Assembly (NCBI GenBank): GCA_945643635.1 | Contig: CALZFC010000006.1 | Coordinates: 2,681,001 to 2,745,000, forward strand | Direction: 5' to 3' | DNA length: 64,000 bases | DNA from: Allodiplogaster sudhausi | Taxonomy: Eukaryota > Nematoda > Chromadorea > Rhabditida > Diplogasteridae | Translations under genes and position numbers: made by a program | The notes under the pieces: generated by a model | What the model was told of the DNA's origin: nothing | Database searches by the model: none | The model's input: only the letters and a program-made list of their open reading frames with translations | Shown here: positions 46,595 through 58,146 of the stretch, piece by piece | Layout: each line of letters opens with the position of its first letter | Numbering within the stretch: the first letter of the stretch is position 1

Positions 46595-47845
46595 TCAGGG
46601 GGGAAGGGAAAGAGCGGCTTCTTCATCTCCTCGGTTCTTCTGCTCGCGGTAGTCGCGATGGTCGAATCCTCGAAGATCTTCCTCTGGAAATGTTGTTATT
46701 ACGTTCACTTCCCATGATTCCACAGTTATCTTTCTCTCTCTTCTCTGTATCTCTCTCACTCTCGCTCTCTCCGCCTCTCTCTCGTTATCTCTCTGTCCCT
46801 CTTTCTCTCTGCCTAACTGAAAGCAAGAAAGGCGCGGCACATCTGCTGCCGATCGACGAGTGGGACGAAGCCTCGAAGATCTAGCTCTGGAAATGAAGAC
46901 AATTATGTTCCTTTCTTCCTCTTTTCCCCATCTCTCTCTCTCTCTACCTACCTGCGAGCAAGATGATCTGCCCATCCTTCGTAGACGGCGACTGCACGAT
47001 GTTCGACATCGCCCTGAAGGATGTTACCGTTAAACCAGAGCTTTACAAGTAACATCTCTTTATCTCTCTCTCACCCACTCTCTCTATACGCTCTCTCTCT
47101 CTCTCCCTCTCACCCACTCTCTCTCTCTCTCTCTTAATGCAATCAATGCGCAGACGAACCTGCAGACGAGGAGAACCCAGCAAGGTGCCGATCGCACCAG
47201 CCTCCTTCTCAAGCAGCACGAGCCATCTACAAAATTGGATAAGAATTACCCTAGATGTGGATGCTGGAATCAAAAAGATGAATTCCTCTCTTCTTGCTAA
47301 CCTCATGGATGGCAAAGATGCTCCTGCCGTGCAGATGTGAAGAAGTCCGCCAATCGAGTTGCCATTATGCTGAAAATAAAAAGGCAAGAAGTTTCTTATA
47401 ACAGCAGAATAAGAACGGATAGACACAGGGACTAATCTTGTAATCCTGGAGAATGCGAGGTTGCGGGCAGGCGAGGAGGTCCATCCTCAGCACTGCTCCG
47501 ACACTGAATTGGCAAAGAATTCAGAGTGTATAAACTTTAGTTTTACTTATTCTTGACAAACCTGGAATGTGGTGTCCGTTGATGTGCGGACCAGCACAGC
47601 TACCGTATTCGCCACGGCTGGACAAGCTGAATGTATGGAGATATGAATTAAAGAACGATAAGTCGATGAGAAACTCGTTGAGAAAGAAAAGGCGGGAATT
47701 CTAACCTGTGTCTTCGTCCATTAGGGGCCCGAGTAGATGTGAAGATCCTCGACATCTTCTACCACGCGGTCACGACCACTCTATAAATGTGAAAAGATTA
47801 ATTAAATGAATGCTTAAACTATCGTATATAAGCCAACAGTCAATA

Positions 47846-47892
<47 letters not shown>

Positions 47893-49321
47893 CTACCTGA
47901 GACCAAGACGGGGCGGCCATCTCTGGACAGAAAAGTACCGTATCCCGAAACCAAAGGCTTTTTGGAAACTACCTTAAGAAATCAACCATAAAAATTACCT
48001 TTTAAACTGCTTAGTCGACGACTCGAGATGTTGGGGGAAGAAAGCTAAAAGAGAAAACAAAGTACATTGTGAAGAATTCAACTTCAACGTGAGTCCATCC
48101 ACATCAGGTTTTGTGGTACTCTTTTTATTCAATTTGTAGCTAACGAGCTAGAATACGTACCAAAAGAACATAAAAAAACTAGCTAGCAGGACTTGGGAGG
48201 AGGGGGCGCTGCAAGAAACGGGAGGAAAGAGCGTGAATCAAATTAATAAAAATTGAATCTAGACCTGACTAAAGTCACAAATAAGGCAAACAAAAAACCT
48301 AAAAATTAACACTATCCTAGGTCACAAAAAGAAAAGAATGATTGGGAGAGATGGCAGACTGGAGCAAGAGTGTCAGGAGAGAGGCAGCGTGATTGCAGGA
48401 AGCAGAAGTCTGGCAGTCGAGAGGAGAGCAGGAGGAGGCAACAAGGAGACATTCCGAGGAAGATCATCCATCCGATTGAGGGGCGACACTTGCATGGTGC
48501 ATTCTACTGACGAGTCCAACACTGAGACTTCTCCTCTTGCCGGTTTCCGTGGAAGTGTGCGTGGGGGGCATCTTCAACTGAAAAAAAGTCCAAATGTGAA
48601 ATAAATATTAACGCAAACGAATATTTAAACCACGAAGCTTTAATATCCTTGTTTCGCTAAAGAACTGTTAAGAAAATAATGAACCTAGACAGTGGACGGC
48701 CTGGGGGGGCCTCCTCACGCTGCACTGCTTCAGCAGCAACTCGGCACAACTCAAATATAAAGTGCATAAACCACGAAGCTTTAATATCTTTTTTCGATGA
48801 AGAATCATTCAAAAAGAGTGAGCCAGAAATCTAAAGCACAAAGCCGCCCTAAAGTTCACAAAGACTGCAACGGACAAGAAAAATTTACTGAAAAAGGGCA
48901 AATTGATGAAACGCAAAAAAAAGAAAATTCGACATCATAAAACACATAGCAACAGATTAAAGTACATCTGGAATCAGCTGGCAAAACGAAAATTAAACTC
49001 TCAAATCCTTGTAAATCACAGACTACAGTATGTTTTCCTATAATTACTTTCTGGTCCAGTCATTGGACCTCCTGTACTTTGTAGCCTAGTTGGGTGGACA
49101 GGCCCTGTGCAAACGAAGTGCTGTGCAGCACTCATCTCGCCTCCGCGTGCAGGCTTGACCACCAGCGGTTTTACGTCCGTTCTTTCTATAGAAAAAGAAA
49201 CCATAAGCTTATGGCGTAGCTCATCTTCTCTAAAAATTACAAATGAGGTAATAAAAAAAAAGTTAACTTAGATGAATGAAAAAATAGATTTGTTTAAATC
49301 CCCGAGAGGTGAGAGAAGACT

Positions 49322-49363
<42 letters not shown>

Positions 49364-50018
49364 TGGGAGTGAGATAAAGGTAGAGAGAACAAAAACCAGA
49401 GACACGAGACAGAGAGGGGGAGAGAGAGAGAGTAAAAGAAAAGTTACAAAACAATCACTAACTTGGTGTTCTGCATTTTTGGCTTCTTGAAGTTGAACAT
49501 GAAAAGGGGGCGAGAGCGGCGCTTTGCCGAGGAGGACTCCGCTTCTTTTGCTAAATATCTTATTTATTAACAAAGTTTATTAAGTAACAAAATAAACTAA
49601 AGTTGAGTCAGAGTTACTCTAACCATTAAGATGAATAAAACCATAAAAAATAGTTAAATTAATTATGCAATCCGAGAAAACAGACATAAAAGAAAAACAC
49701 CTACTATAAAATTCCCGCAAGAATGATCTTTGGAGTCCTCAAACTGACTTTCGACTCCTCTTAGTTTTATATTTTATGGCAAAAGAGGCGGTAAAGTAGA
49801 ATAAAATTCGAAATTCCTGCCAAAATATTTGGAATCCAAATACTAACTTCCGGCAGGAGTCTTCACAGCAACTTCGAGAAGCGTCACCTGTCCGTCTTGT
49901 TCCACTGCCGTCTCTTCCCCATTCTCATTCTCTTTCTGCTCCTCTCCTCCACTTCCATGTCGTCGATTGGCGATCTCCTTTTCACGTTTCGCGACGACAG
50001 CTACAAGTTCGTTGTTCT
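46595..50018 (-). CDS. minus-strand gene of small exons, unidentified
   Basis: Several short open segments bounded by AG and GT lie on the minus strand. 49845-50018 encodes NNELVAVVAKREKEIANRRH and VTLLEVAVKTPAG before a GTTAGT donor; 49485-49556 continues in phase with EAESSSAKRRSRPLFMFNFK. Further candidates are near 49100-49194, 48480-48577, 47571-47626, 47453-47512, 46952-47010 and 46811-46892, with a last exon 46595-46683. In one frame the last two exons both carry DLRGF (LDLRGFVPLVDRQQM and EDLRGFDHRDYREQK), suggesting exon duplication; another frame is also open, so this is not settled. The product would be charged and partly disordered, perhaps nuclear. One gene or two cannot be decided from sequence alone. 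Confidence 0.35.
46723..47140. repeat. TC tracts between the small exons
   Basis: Tracts at 46725-46810, 46930-46950, 47055-47133 and a purer one at 47851-47889 occupy introns of the minus-strand gene (they appear as GA on its coding strand). Confidence 0.75.
49320..49440. repeat. GA microsatellite
   Basis: Pure (GA)n at 49324-49361 plus impure flanks. Confidence 0.85.
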
Positions 50019-50159
50019 CTGAAATGAAAAGAAAATTATTTTCCTTTATTCTCAATTCTCCTCACACACCTTTAAACTTTATTTTAGAAAAAAAAGAAAA
50101 TCCCTAATTACTCATTACTTTACCTATATTGTGCAACCTTCTTGTTCAAACTATGCATA

Positions 50160-50518
50160 CATACCGTATTTTCTCCATTAGTATTCCCCGGGGTACTATT
50201 TTTCAATACCCTTGCGGAGGAGGGGTACTATGAGAGGGAGTGGTTCTATTAGAGGGAGGGGCACTAGTTTCCAATGTTAGAAACTAAAAGTTCAGAAACA
50301 AAATGTATTCTCAAAAAAAGAAGAATAGTAATTCAATGGAATCATCTCTGTAATATCAGTTTAACAACAGATTTTTCATTAATTTGCCATCAGTTCATTG
50401 GTGAGAGCACCCATGCCTTCACGATCCGTTCGAAATACATCTAGAGATGAGGCACTAGACTGTTAGGGGGGGAGGGTACTATTAGAGGGGAGGGGTACTA
50501 ATAGAGAAAATACGGTAT
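50160..50518. mobile_element. MITE-like element with inverted ends
   Basis: Ends are inverted: TACCGTATTTTCTCCATTAGTA at 50162-50183 and TACTAATAGAGAAAATACGGTA at 50493-50514, followed inward by G/C-rich GGGGTACTAT blocks. A TA dinucleotide flanks both ends, as expected for a mariner-type target. About 355 bp with no coding sequence. Confidence 0.7.
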
Positions 50519-50765
50519 TTATGGTTAAATGTTCTTCAATCGTTTAAGTGCCATATCATAATTATTGCTTATGTTGTCTTTCATGTTCAATCTATTAATT
50601 AGTGTGAAGAAAAAAATATATAAAAAAAATTTCTCTCTTAAAAACTACCTCACTTCCTCTTTGCTTCTCTCTTGAGTTGCTACCGTAGATACGAAGTGTC
50701 GGCATCTCTGGCTGCCTCTGCTGGTGCTCTTCCTTATTCTCTCTCCCAGCCTCCTCCCTGTCCAA

Positions 50766-50907
<142 letters not shown>

Positions 50908-50982
50908 GTTAATAAAATAATTTCATGTATGTTATCAAAAACGCGTAAATAAAAAAAAACAAAATGGTTTTGGCGATAATAT

Positions 50983-51429
50983 CAAATATTTGAAATCCTC
51001 CCTGCTGACCTGCCAACGTTGCTCGTCGACCTGGCAGCAGCCGAGTTGTCGTTGCTGACCAAGGCACTCGTACCCGGCCTGTCCATCATGGAGGGACGCG
51101 CGAAATATGGCGAGGAGTGAGTGTGCACGATTTCCGGAGTTCGAGCTAAAATTAAAAATTAAAAAAAAAGAATTTTTATAAAACTTATATATAATGTTCT
51201 ATTGCTTGTTAAAAAAATAACTTCCATGATTTTTTTTTACATTTTTTGTGATAAAAATTAACCTAAGGAAGAAATATATTTTGATCTTATTATCTTTAGC
51301 TTTAATAAAACTGTTCTCCCTAAATCTCTAAACCAGCCATATAAAAGGGAAAATAAAAAAAGCACAGAAGGTGGCGAGAAGAGCATCTCTGGCATCGTCA
51401 ACGACCTGACAATGAGGTTGACATTTTAA
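50983..51429 (+). CDS. unidentified protein, last two exons (partial)
   Basis: Exon ending at 51116 encodes IFEILPADLPTLLVDLAAAE and LSLLTKALVPGLSIMEGRAK, then a GTGAGT donor. Exon 51368-51429 continues in phase, GGEKSISGIVNDLTMRLTF and TAA. An upstream open segment at about 50677-50766 ([20 protein letters not shown]) before the TA run may be an earlier exon. The family is not recognised. A decayed copy of the final exon lies at 54075-54138. The gene is convergent with the minus-strand gene ending at 51654. Confidence 0.5.
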
Positions 51430-51650
51430 TTGTAACACGACTCTCTCTCTCTCCCTCTTTACATTTCTCACCATCACTCGCGCTCTCCATCTCTCAATCT
51501 CTATCTTTCACTCTCTCTCTCCATCACCCTCTCTCGATCTCTCACTTTCACTCGCACTCTCTCGCTCGAAATCTCTTTCACCCGCTCTCCCCTCCTCTCT
51601 CTCTCACTTTTACATTCACTTTCACTCTCTTTCTTTCTATCTCTCACTCT
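51430..51650. repeat. TC tract between convergent genes, unit A
   Basis: Imperfect (TC)n separating the stop codons of the two convergent genes. Its counterpart in the duplicate is expanded to about 0.9 kb (54140-55070). Confidence 0.85.
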
Positions 51651-51653
51651 CCC

Positions 51654-51824
51654 TCAAACCTCGTTCCTTGCTCCCATCTCGTATCTCTGACGTCGCATCA
51701 AATCGATGATTCCGAGGGATACCTTGCAGCTGTGGTACCTGACCACGTCCGAGCGGGAGAGGCCAAAAGCTTGCTCTGCCTCGTCGATCGACGCCGCTAA
51801 TGCGTCCATCCTTGCCTGGTCCAC
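51654..51824 (-). CDS. helical protein, terminal exon, paralogue A
   Basis: A 57-codon exon (with stop) behind the acceptor TTATCCAAG encodes VDQARMDALAASIDEAEQAF and SRSDVVRYHSCKVSLGIIDL. It is clearly paralogous to the terminal exon of copy B at 55018-55236 (SKSDIVRYNSCMVSLGVIAL). A degenerate remnant of the upstream coiled-coil exon is recognisable at about 52770-52810 (GCGTTGGAGAGCGC in the minus strand), so this copy has probably lost part of its 5' exons. Family not recognised. Confidence 0.5.
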   Translation of the reverse strand: MDQARMDALAASIDEAEQAFGLSRSDVVRYHSCKVSLGIIDLMRRQRYEMGARNEV

Positions 51825-51883
51825 CTTGGATAAAGAAAGATTTCGGTGGAAAACATATATAAAAAATAATAGAATGAATAAGA

Positions 51884-51932
51884 TTTTTCAGGTGGAGCAG
51901 GCAAAAAAATTATGCCTGCCCCACCTGAAAAA
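51884..51932. other. hairpin in intron next to paralogue A exon
   Basis: Arms TTTTTCAGGTGGAGCAGGCA (51884-51903) and TGCCTGCCCCACCTGAAAAA (51913-51932) differ by one base. Read on the minus strand, TTTCAGGTGGGGCAGGCA copies the layout of the neighbouring intron-exon junction CCAAGGTGGACCAGGCA. Confidence 0.8.
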
Positions 51933-52034
51933 AAGCTTTCGGTGGCAATTTCTAATTTCACAAATCCAGAAAATCCCTTCCCTTTGCCAGGGATTAATCT
52001 TACCTGTAACAGACTGCGAACATTCATCATGAAA

Positions 52035-53990
52035 TTTTAAAAAATATTTCAATCTATCTTTCAACGTTTTGAATTAATCGTTATAGCGAACTTTAAGCAC
52101 TATTCTTCTTGTTCTACCAAACGGCCACGCAGCTTAAATTATACCGCACCTTACGGCCACGTCTCTAATGTTACGTGTTCTTTTATTTAAGGATTACTGT
52201 AGGTTTTGAAGATCCGTGGCAGCAACTTCATATTCAACAAATTCGATACGGGAACAAGGGAATAGAGAGTTGAGTCAGTGAGTATGGGTTAGCTCAATAA
52301 TTTCAGTAAAAAAATTTCGAAAAATACCATGCTGAAGTAGTTGTTTAGACGGCAATTTGTAGCGTGTATAACACACCACACACAGCAAAAACATAATCTT
52401 CGCAATCCGGTAGAGGAAGAAGAAAACAATTCATTGAACCGACCCAACCAAACAAATGTTTATTCAAAAGGTAAAGAATATAATTTGTAAATTCGTCCTT
52501 AAGATGAAAGAAAAGAAATATAAAATAATCGAACCGGCAGGCTCAGAAGTAGCCTAGAGAATCCCACGTTCAGCAAATGAATCAGTCAGTCGCTTTTCTC
52601 TTGGTTGAAAAAGACTCCCGCTTCAAAGACCTTAAGTAGCAGTTTAAAAAGCTATACTCTATCAAAAAACCATATAATAACTTTTATTATTATTATTGAA
52701 CTAAATTACACCAAAGCAATTTTATTAAAATCTCTGTTTTCACAGGGTAAAAGAAAACAACGAAATAACAAACTTCACGTGCGCTCTCCAACGCTAGTCG
52801 ATAAATTTTGAAGCCTGGAAAAGAAAAGTTAAATGTCAAATATTCATCTGATGACAATAAGTAAATATAACTGTTGAAATCTAAGCATTCAGTTAGAAAA
52901 AAAGAAGAGGCAAAACAAGTGTCCAAGGCATATGATAATACTGAAATATGGAGCTATATATTTCACTTTGTAAACCCCCGGGGAGGCCATTTGACCCTTT
53001 CTAATCCCCCCGCTCAAGTCGAGAGGCATGCACTATCTCAGCAATGGGTCAAAGATGATGCACTTAATTTTGGCATATTCGACCATAGGCTATTACACCT
53101 GTTAGCGAGGTTAAAGGAGGTATCCGGGGAATAATTAACCTACGTTTTTTCAATGTAGATAAGTTCATCTTATCGCAAAACATATATCCAGAAAGTTTGA
53201 GCGATTTTCTTTCCTTACATTCTTAGCAATAGTGACGTGAAAACTACCGTGTAGAGAATTAGCTATGGTAGGTCAAAGCAGCTGTACTATTTCACATGCT
53301 CTCTCGACCCAGCGACAGGCAACTTTATGAGCGCGCGCATTCAAACTGGTTCTTTAGCGCTACTGTAGAATTATTGGCCGGATACTTCCTTTAACTAGCC
53401 GCATTGAGCTCCCTGGATACAACTAAGCGCCCGAACCCTTGGAAAGAAACTACGACCGATATGTAGTTTATCTTAAGTGAAATATACTCGGCTTTTACTA
53501 GAAGTGCAAATAGAGACTCCGTTCTGAGAGAACGTGCATTTAAGATCGCTCCTACGTCGACGAAACAGCTCTCTGCCGAATTTTGTTTAAATAATACACT
53601 CATATGAAAACTTGAGCAGATCTTTTCTAGGCAGTTCACATAAGGCGAATAAAACGGTATGTCTAATTGCTTATAATGTTACGTGTAAAGCCAGGTATGG
53701 CCAGTTAATTTTTGTCGCTTGCGAATTGGATGGCGTTCAGCCCGAAGCGTCCAAAATCATGGAAAGACCATCACATTGAAATTCCTTTTTGTAGGAATTA
53801 AAAACAGGGGAAGAAGGGTGGCCGAACCGGATGACCCACGCAATTTTTGTTACCCGAAAATTTAAATTTCTGGCGTACCCACACTATTTTCTTCAAAAAA
53901 TTACAGTTTTGGCTTACCCATCATATTTTCTTACCCACCCACTTTTGTTGCCCCCCTGGACCACCCTTTTCCCCGATTAAAAGGATTCTC
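52035..53990. other. non-coding, partly the duplicated intron of paralogue A
   Basis: The part around 52690-52810 matches 58000-58115 (shared GAAATAACAAAC and GCGCTCTC-AACGC). The rest, including an 82-codon minus frame at 53391-53639, shows no splice context or family resemblance. Confidence 0.45.
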
Positions 53991-54028
53991 TTTCAAAAAT
54001 AGTATAAGTTTGACTTGTATCATTGCAG

Positions 54029-54140
54029 GTGTTGCTGTGTGCGGAGGAGTTTGGTGGTGATTCTGTACAGTTGGCATCGATGGTGGCGTGCTGAGCATCT
54101 CTCCCATCGACAATGTTCATCAAAGGTCGACATTTTAATT
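54029..54140 (+). pseudogene. decayed copy of the plus-strand terminal exon
   Basis: GGTGGCG, GAGCATCTCT, CATCG-CAA and GACATTTTAATTGTAAC occur in the same order as in the terminal exon at 51368-51440. Substitutions and small indels break the frame (a TGA follows LASMVAC). It marks the left part of duplicate unit B. Confidence 0.7.
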
Positions 54141-54301
54141 GTAACCAGCATTTTTCTCTCTCTACATCTCTCATTTTCACCCATTCTCTCTCTCCTCCAT
54201 CTCTCTCACTCACTTTCTCTCCATCTCTCACTATCAACCGCTCTCTCTCTCTATCTCTCTCACTTTCACACTTCTCTCTCCCTCCATCTCTCGCATTCCC
54301 C

Positions 54302-54336
<35 letters not shown>

Positions 54337-54623
54337 GATCTCTCACATTCACTAGTTCTCTCTCTCTTCTTCTCTCACTCTCACCCGTTATCTCTCTCTC
54401 TCCATCTCTCACTTTCACCGTTCTCTCTTTCTCCATCTCTCACTTTTTCTCCCCTTTCCTCTCTCGCTCCATCTCTCTCTGTCCTCTTTCTCCATCTCTC
54501 ACTGTCACCCGCTGTCTCTCTCTCTCTCTCTCTCGCCATCTTTAACTTTCACCGGCTCTCTCTCTGTCCACCTTTCACTTTTTCCCTCCTCCTTGCTCTC
54601 CATCCATCTATCTCACCTCTCTA

Positions 54624-54666
<43 letters not shown>

Positions 54667-55070
54667 CTCCATCTCTACCACTCCCTCTCTCACTTTCACC
54701 AGCTCTCTCTCCATCTCTCACTTTCACCCGCTCCCTCTATCCATCTCTCACTTTCACCTGTTCTCTCTCTACATCTCAGACTTTTTCACCCGTTCTCTCT
54801 CCATCTTTCACGATCACCCGTTCTCTCTTCCTCCTTCTCTCACTTTTTTCTATCCTTTTATCTCTCTCCCATACTCTCTCTCTCTCTCTCTCTCTTGATC
54901 TCTTACTTTCACCCACGCTCTCCTTCAACTCTCACTTCATTTCTCACTTTCACTCGCTTACTCTCTTTATCTCTCACTTTCAAACAAACACTTTCGTTCA
55001 CTCTCTCTCTATACCTCTCATGTTCTCTCTTTCCCTCTGAGTCTCTCTCTCTCTCTGTCTGCCTTCCAAC
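54140..55070. repeat. expanded TC tract, unit B
   Basis: About 0.9 kb of imperfect (TC)n with interspersed CATCTCTCACTTTCACC blocks of 30-40 bp. Long Ser/Leu frames through it are artefacts. Confidence 0.9.
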
Positions 55071-57402
55071 CTCGTTCCCTGGTTCCCTCTGGTTTTCTCT
55101 GTTGTCGCATCAAAGCGATGACGCCGAGCGACACCATGCAGCTGTTGTACCTGACGATGTCGCTCTTGGAGCAGTTAAAGTGGGTCGCCGCAGCGTCGAT
55201 CTTCATTTTTAATTCTTCTAATAGTGGCTGCTTCACCTGGAAAGCAAACAAATGTTTTGTCGTGAATTTCAAATATCTGAAAGCAATACCCTCTGCCAGG
55301 GATTAATTAACCTTACTAAGCTAAGGACCTTACAAGGGAATGGTCTCGGCTTCCCCCGAGGTCATTAAATGAGCTACATATATACCATTCGAAAGATCTC
55401 GTCGAGTAGATAACGAAAATGATAATGAAAATCTTCTAACGGATAATGTTTGCTCGAAAACTCCCAAAAAAAAACCATAAAATTAACACTCTCACAGCAT
55501 GTGCTACATTTATCGACTCTAAACTTGATGTATACGTGAAAGAAGGCCATATAAAACGAATAACTTAATTTTCGACCATTTTAGGAGGAAAACTTTTTCC
55601 TCCCCATTTAGTGAAAACTTACCTGTTTTGTATAAAGTTAAAGAAACTTAAGCAACCAGTTCTACATCTTCGGGTCGTTTTAAATATAATAGTTTGTTCA
55701 GTAGACTTCGCTATAAAACAAAATAGACGCTAAAATACAAATATGTCTCAAAAAGCTCATTCTATCGCCTTCAACAAGTATGGATCCATTATTTCAAGCT
55801 GCAAGTTGTTATTTATGCACGTGCAACTCATTGCAATCCCGCATAAAAAAAACCCCGCTCGGTTTTCTACACGTTTTTGGTTGGAAATGCTTGGATTAAG
55901 AAATACAGGTGAATTCGGCGAGAGCGGATTTTTGGTATCTTTCAAAAATCCGATCCATAAATATAATCCGTTAGGAGATTTCGAATGGTATATAGCTCAT
56001 TTCATAACCTCGGTGGAAGCCGAGACCATTCCCTTGTAAGAAAAGTATATAAAAGATGAGAGTAAAAGCAGCTTTATTGATTAAAAAATTACTTCCGAAT
56101 ATATATATATATATTATATATATATATATTTATTTATATATATACAGTTTATTGGTTTTCATTGATCCACATCAGAGCTTAAAAAAATCAATAATTCGAA
56201 TTTCCGAGTTTTGCGCATTATGGAGTGATAGATAAAATGATTTATTTCTTTTATATTCTGGTAGTTTATATTGGATAGATGGTTGATCTGCATTCTAGAC
56301 ATCCCTGTGATAACTTTTTTGGATTAATTGTGATAGAATCATATGCCGTTACATGTTGCCTACCTTTAGTTCGAGATTCATTCACTCGGCCTTAGATGAC
56401 GAAGGTTCAGCGGGATAAAATCGATTATTCACTGCTATGCCTAGAGTATTAATAATGTCCATATATTCGCAGGTAATCACTAAACTAATTCAAATGGTTA
56501 ATTGAGCTGTTTAAATTAGGTGCTAACTATTTGTGCGCACTTTAAACATCGTCGTCAACATTGGTCCGCATCTCAGAAGTGCAAAAAGTCCTATTCCATC
56601 CCTGGCTTGATGAGGCCACAAAGGGAGTAGTAGATCGTTTGAATGTACCGTGGCATGGAGTAGCACAGCATCCAGTGCTGAAATAGTGCCTGTCTCTGAA
56701 CTTAGGCCGGGGAGTTACAATATGAAAAATTGATTAACCCGGGGGGTTAAAAGTGAAAATGGCCATCCCGGGGGTTACGAAGTGTTCCGGCCCTGCGGCA
56801 CGGGAAGTTACAACCCTGACATGGGTCAGAGCTCTGACAGCATCACTTTTTGCACTTCTGCGCTGCGGACCAATGTTGACGGCGGTGTTCAAAGTGCGCA
56901 CAAATAGTTAGCACCTAATTTTCATCTAAAGCCCAGTGTATGCAATATAAACCACCAGCACAGCGTTTTGACTAGTAGCATCGGTCATTTTTCCTTGGCC
57001 GTTAAATGGAAAAAACCGCGCATAGCGACCGCAACGCCTTAAAAATCAGTTCATTTTTATTTTGGTGCGAACATAATCCACGAACATCGGCCGTAAATTG
57101 GTGTAATATGTCCGTAGATTAGTAAAACATCAGATGCTCCTCAAACTACTGGGGACAAAACGCTGTGCACCAGAATATAAAAGAAATAAATCATTTTGTC
57201 TAGCACTTCTAAATGCGCAAAACTCGGAAATTCGAATTTTTGATATTTTTTTCTAGTTCTGCAATGGATCAATGTACCAATAAACTGATTCTATAATTCT
57301 GACAGTATACAGAACAGCCCAGAAAAGTTTCGTCAGCATTGAAGGAAAATATAGCAAAATAGAATGGTGTTCGTATCTTTTTGCAGGTTACTGTATATAT
57401 AC

Positions 57403-57459
<57 letters not shown>

Positions 57460-58146
57460 GTACGCCAATGGAGCTACATTTCCAACAAGCGACTCGGTAT
57501 CCTAGACGTCGAAAAAGAAAAAAAGGTACTTTCTCAATTTAAATTTTTTTCACATTCGGGAACACATATATTTTCGCTAATTACGGTAGGTATATGATAT
57601 GTCAGCAGATTCCCGCGTCAAATTGCGTGGAAATCACTTCACTGTGGATGTCTCGAAAAACGAAGCGCCTGTGCACGATTTGGGGTCAATTGGCCAAAAG
57701 GAGATATATTCGTGTTCGTGATGGCCGAAATTTTTTAAAGTTAATTTGGACCTAACCAAAAAGACCATGTTATTCGAAACTATAGAATTTAATAAGTAAA
57801 CTGTCTTGCTAAATGAAAAAAATAGAAAAAGTAATACAAGCATAAGCGAACCGGGAAGCATCCAAGAAGCATCATGAAGACTTCGTTGATTTCGAAGAGG
57901 AGACGGTCGTAAGGGTCCGAGCAGAATTGGCCAGAGCGGCGGACCTTAAAACATAAATATTACTAAGAATAGTAAAAAACTTTTTAGCGCTATTAAGAAC
58001 CACAAAACACTTAATTATAATGATGCAATTTCATTAAAATGACCAGCTTGCAATGGAGGAAGAAAAAACAGCGAAATAACAAACCTGTTTGGCGCTCTCT
58101 AACGCTTGCTTGTGGATGCGCTGTAGTTCCATATCCGCCTGCTCTA
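55018..58146 (-). CDS. helical protein gene, paralogue B (partial)
   Basis: Three phase-consistent minus-strand exons: 58085-58146 (acceptor CTTTCAG; EQADMELQRIHKQALESAKQ), 57852-57944 (VRRSGQFCSDPYDRLLFEIN, EVFMMLLG) and 55018-55236 (VKQPLLEELKMKIDAAATHF, then SKSDIVRYNSCMVSLGVIAL, stop TGA at 55018). The first is coiled coil. The reading frame of the last exon runs on into the TC tract, so the final 25 residues are Arg/Glu repeat, longer than in copy A. The 2.6-kb intron 55237-57851 holds two foldback elements and a TA run. Upstream exons were not found and the family is not recognised. Confidence 0.6.
55329..56040. mobile_element. 712-bp element with ~65-110 bp inverted ends
   Basis: The left end CTTACAAGGGAATGGTCTCG and onward to ACCATTCGAAA is repeated inverted at 55979-56040 (CTTACAAGGGAATGGTCTCG read from the right), and a second matched block TCCTAACGGATTA continues inward. 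The frame at 55743-56039 overlaps the right end and is not taken as a transposase. Non-autonomous DNA transposon or foldback element of unknown superfamily. Confidence 0.8.
56145..57290. mobile_element. foldback element with nested inverted repeats
   Basis: Outer arms: 56145-56270 and 57172-57287, sharing CAGTTTATTGGT, CATTGATCCA, AATTCGAATTTCCGAGTTTT, GCGCAT and ATGATTTATTTCTTTTATAT. Inner arms: 56513-56588 and 56846-56922, sharing AATTAGGTGCTAACTATTTG, TGCGCACTTT and CAACATTGGTCCGCA. The stretches between outer and inner arms do not match each other. Either one complex foldback element or one element inserted in another. No coding sequence seen. Confidence 0.8.
57400..57459. repeat. (TA)n microsatellite
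   Basis: Pure TA run in the intron of paralogue B, next to the right end of the foldback element. Confidence 0.95.

Noticed and set aside
54015..55212. Ser/Leu/His-rich frames over 100 codons
   Set aside because: Simple TC repeat; no complexity or splice logic.
55743..56039. 98-codon frame as a transposase of the 712-bp element
   Set aside because: It overlaps the right inverted end and has no recognisable catalytic motif.
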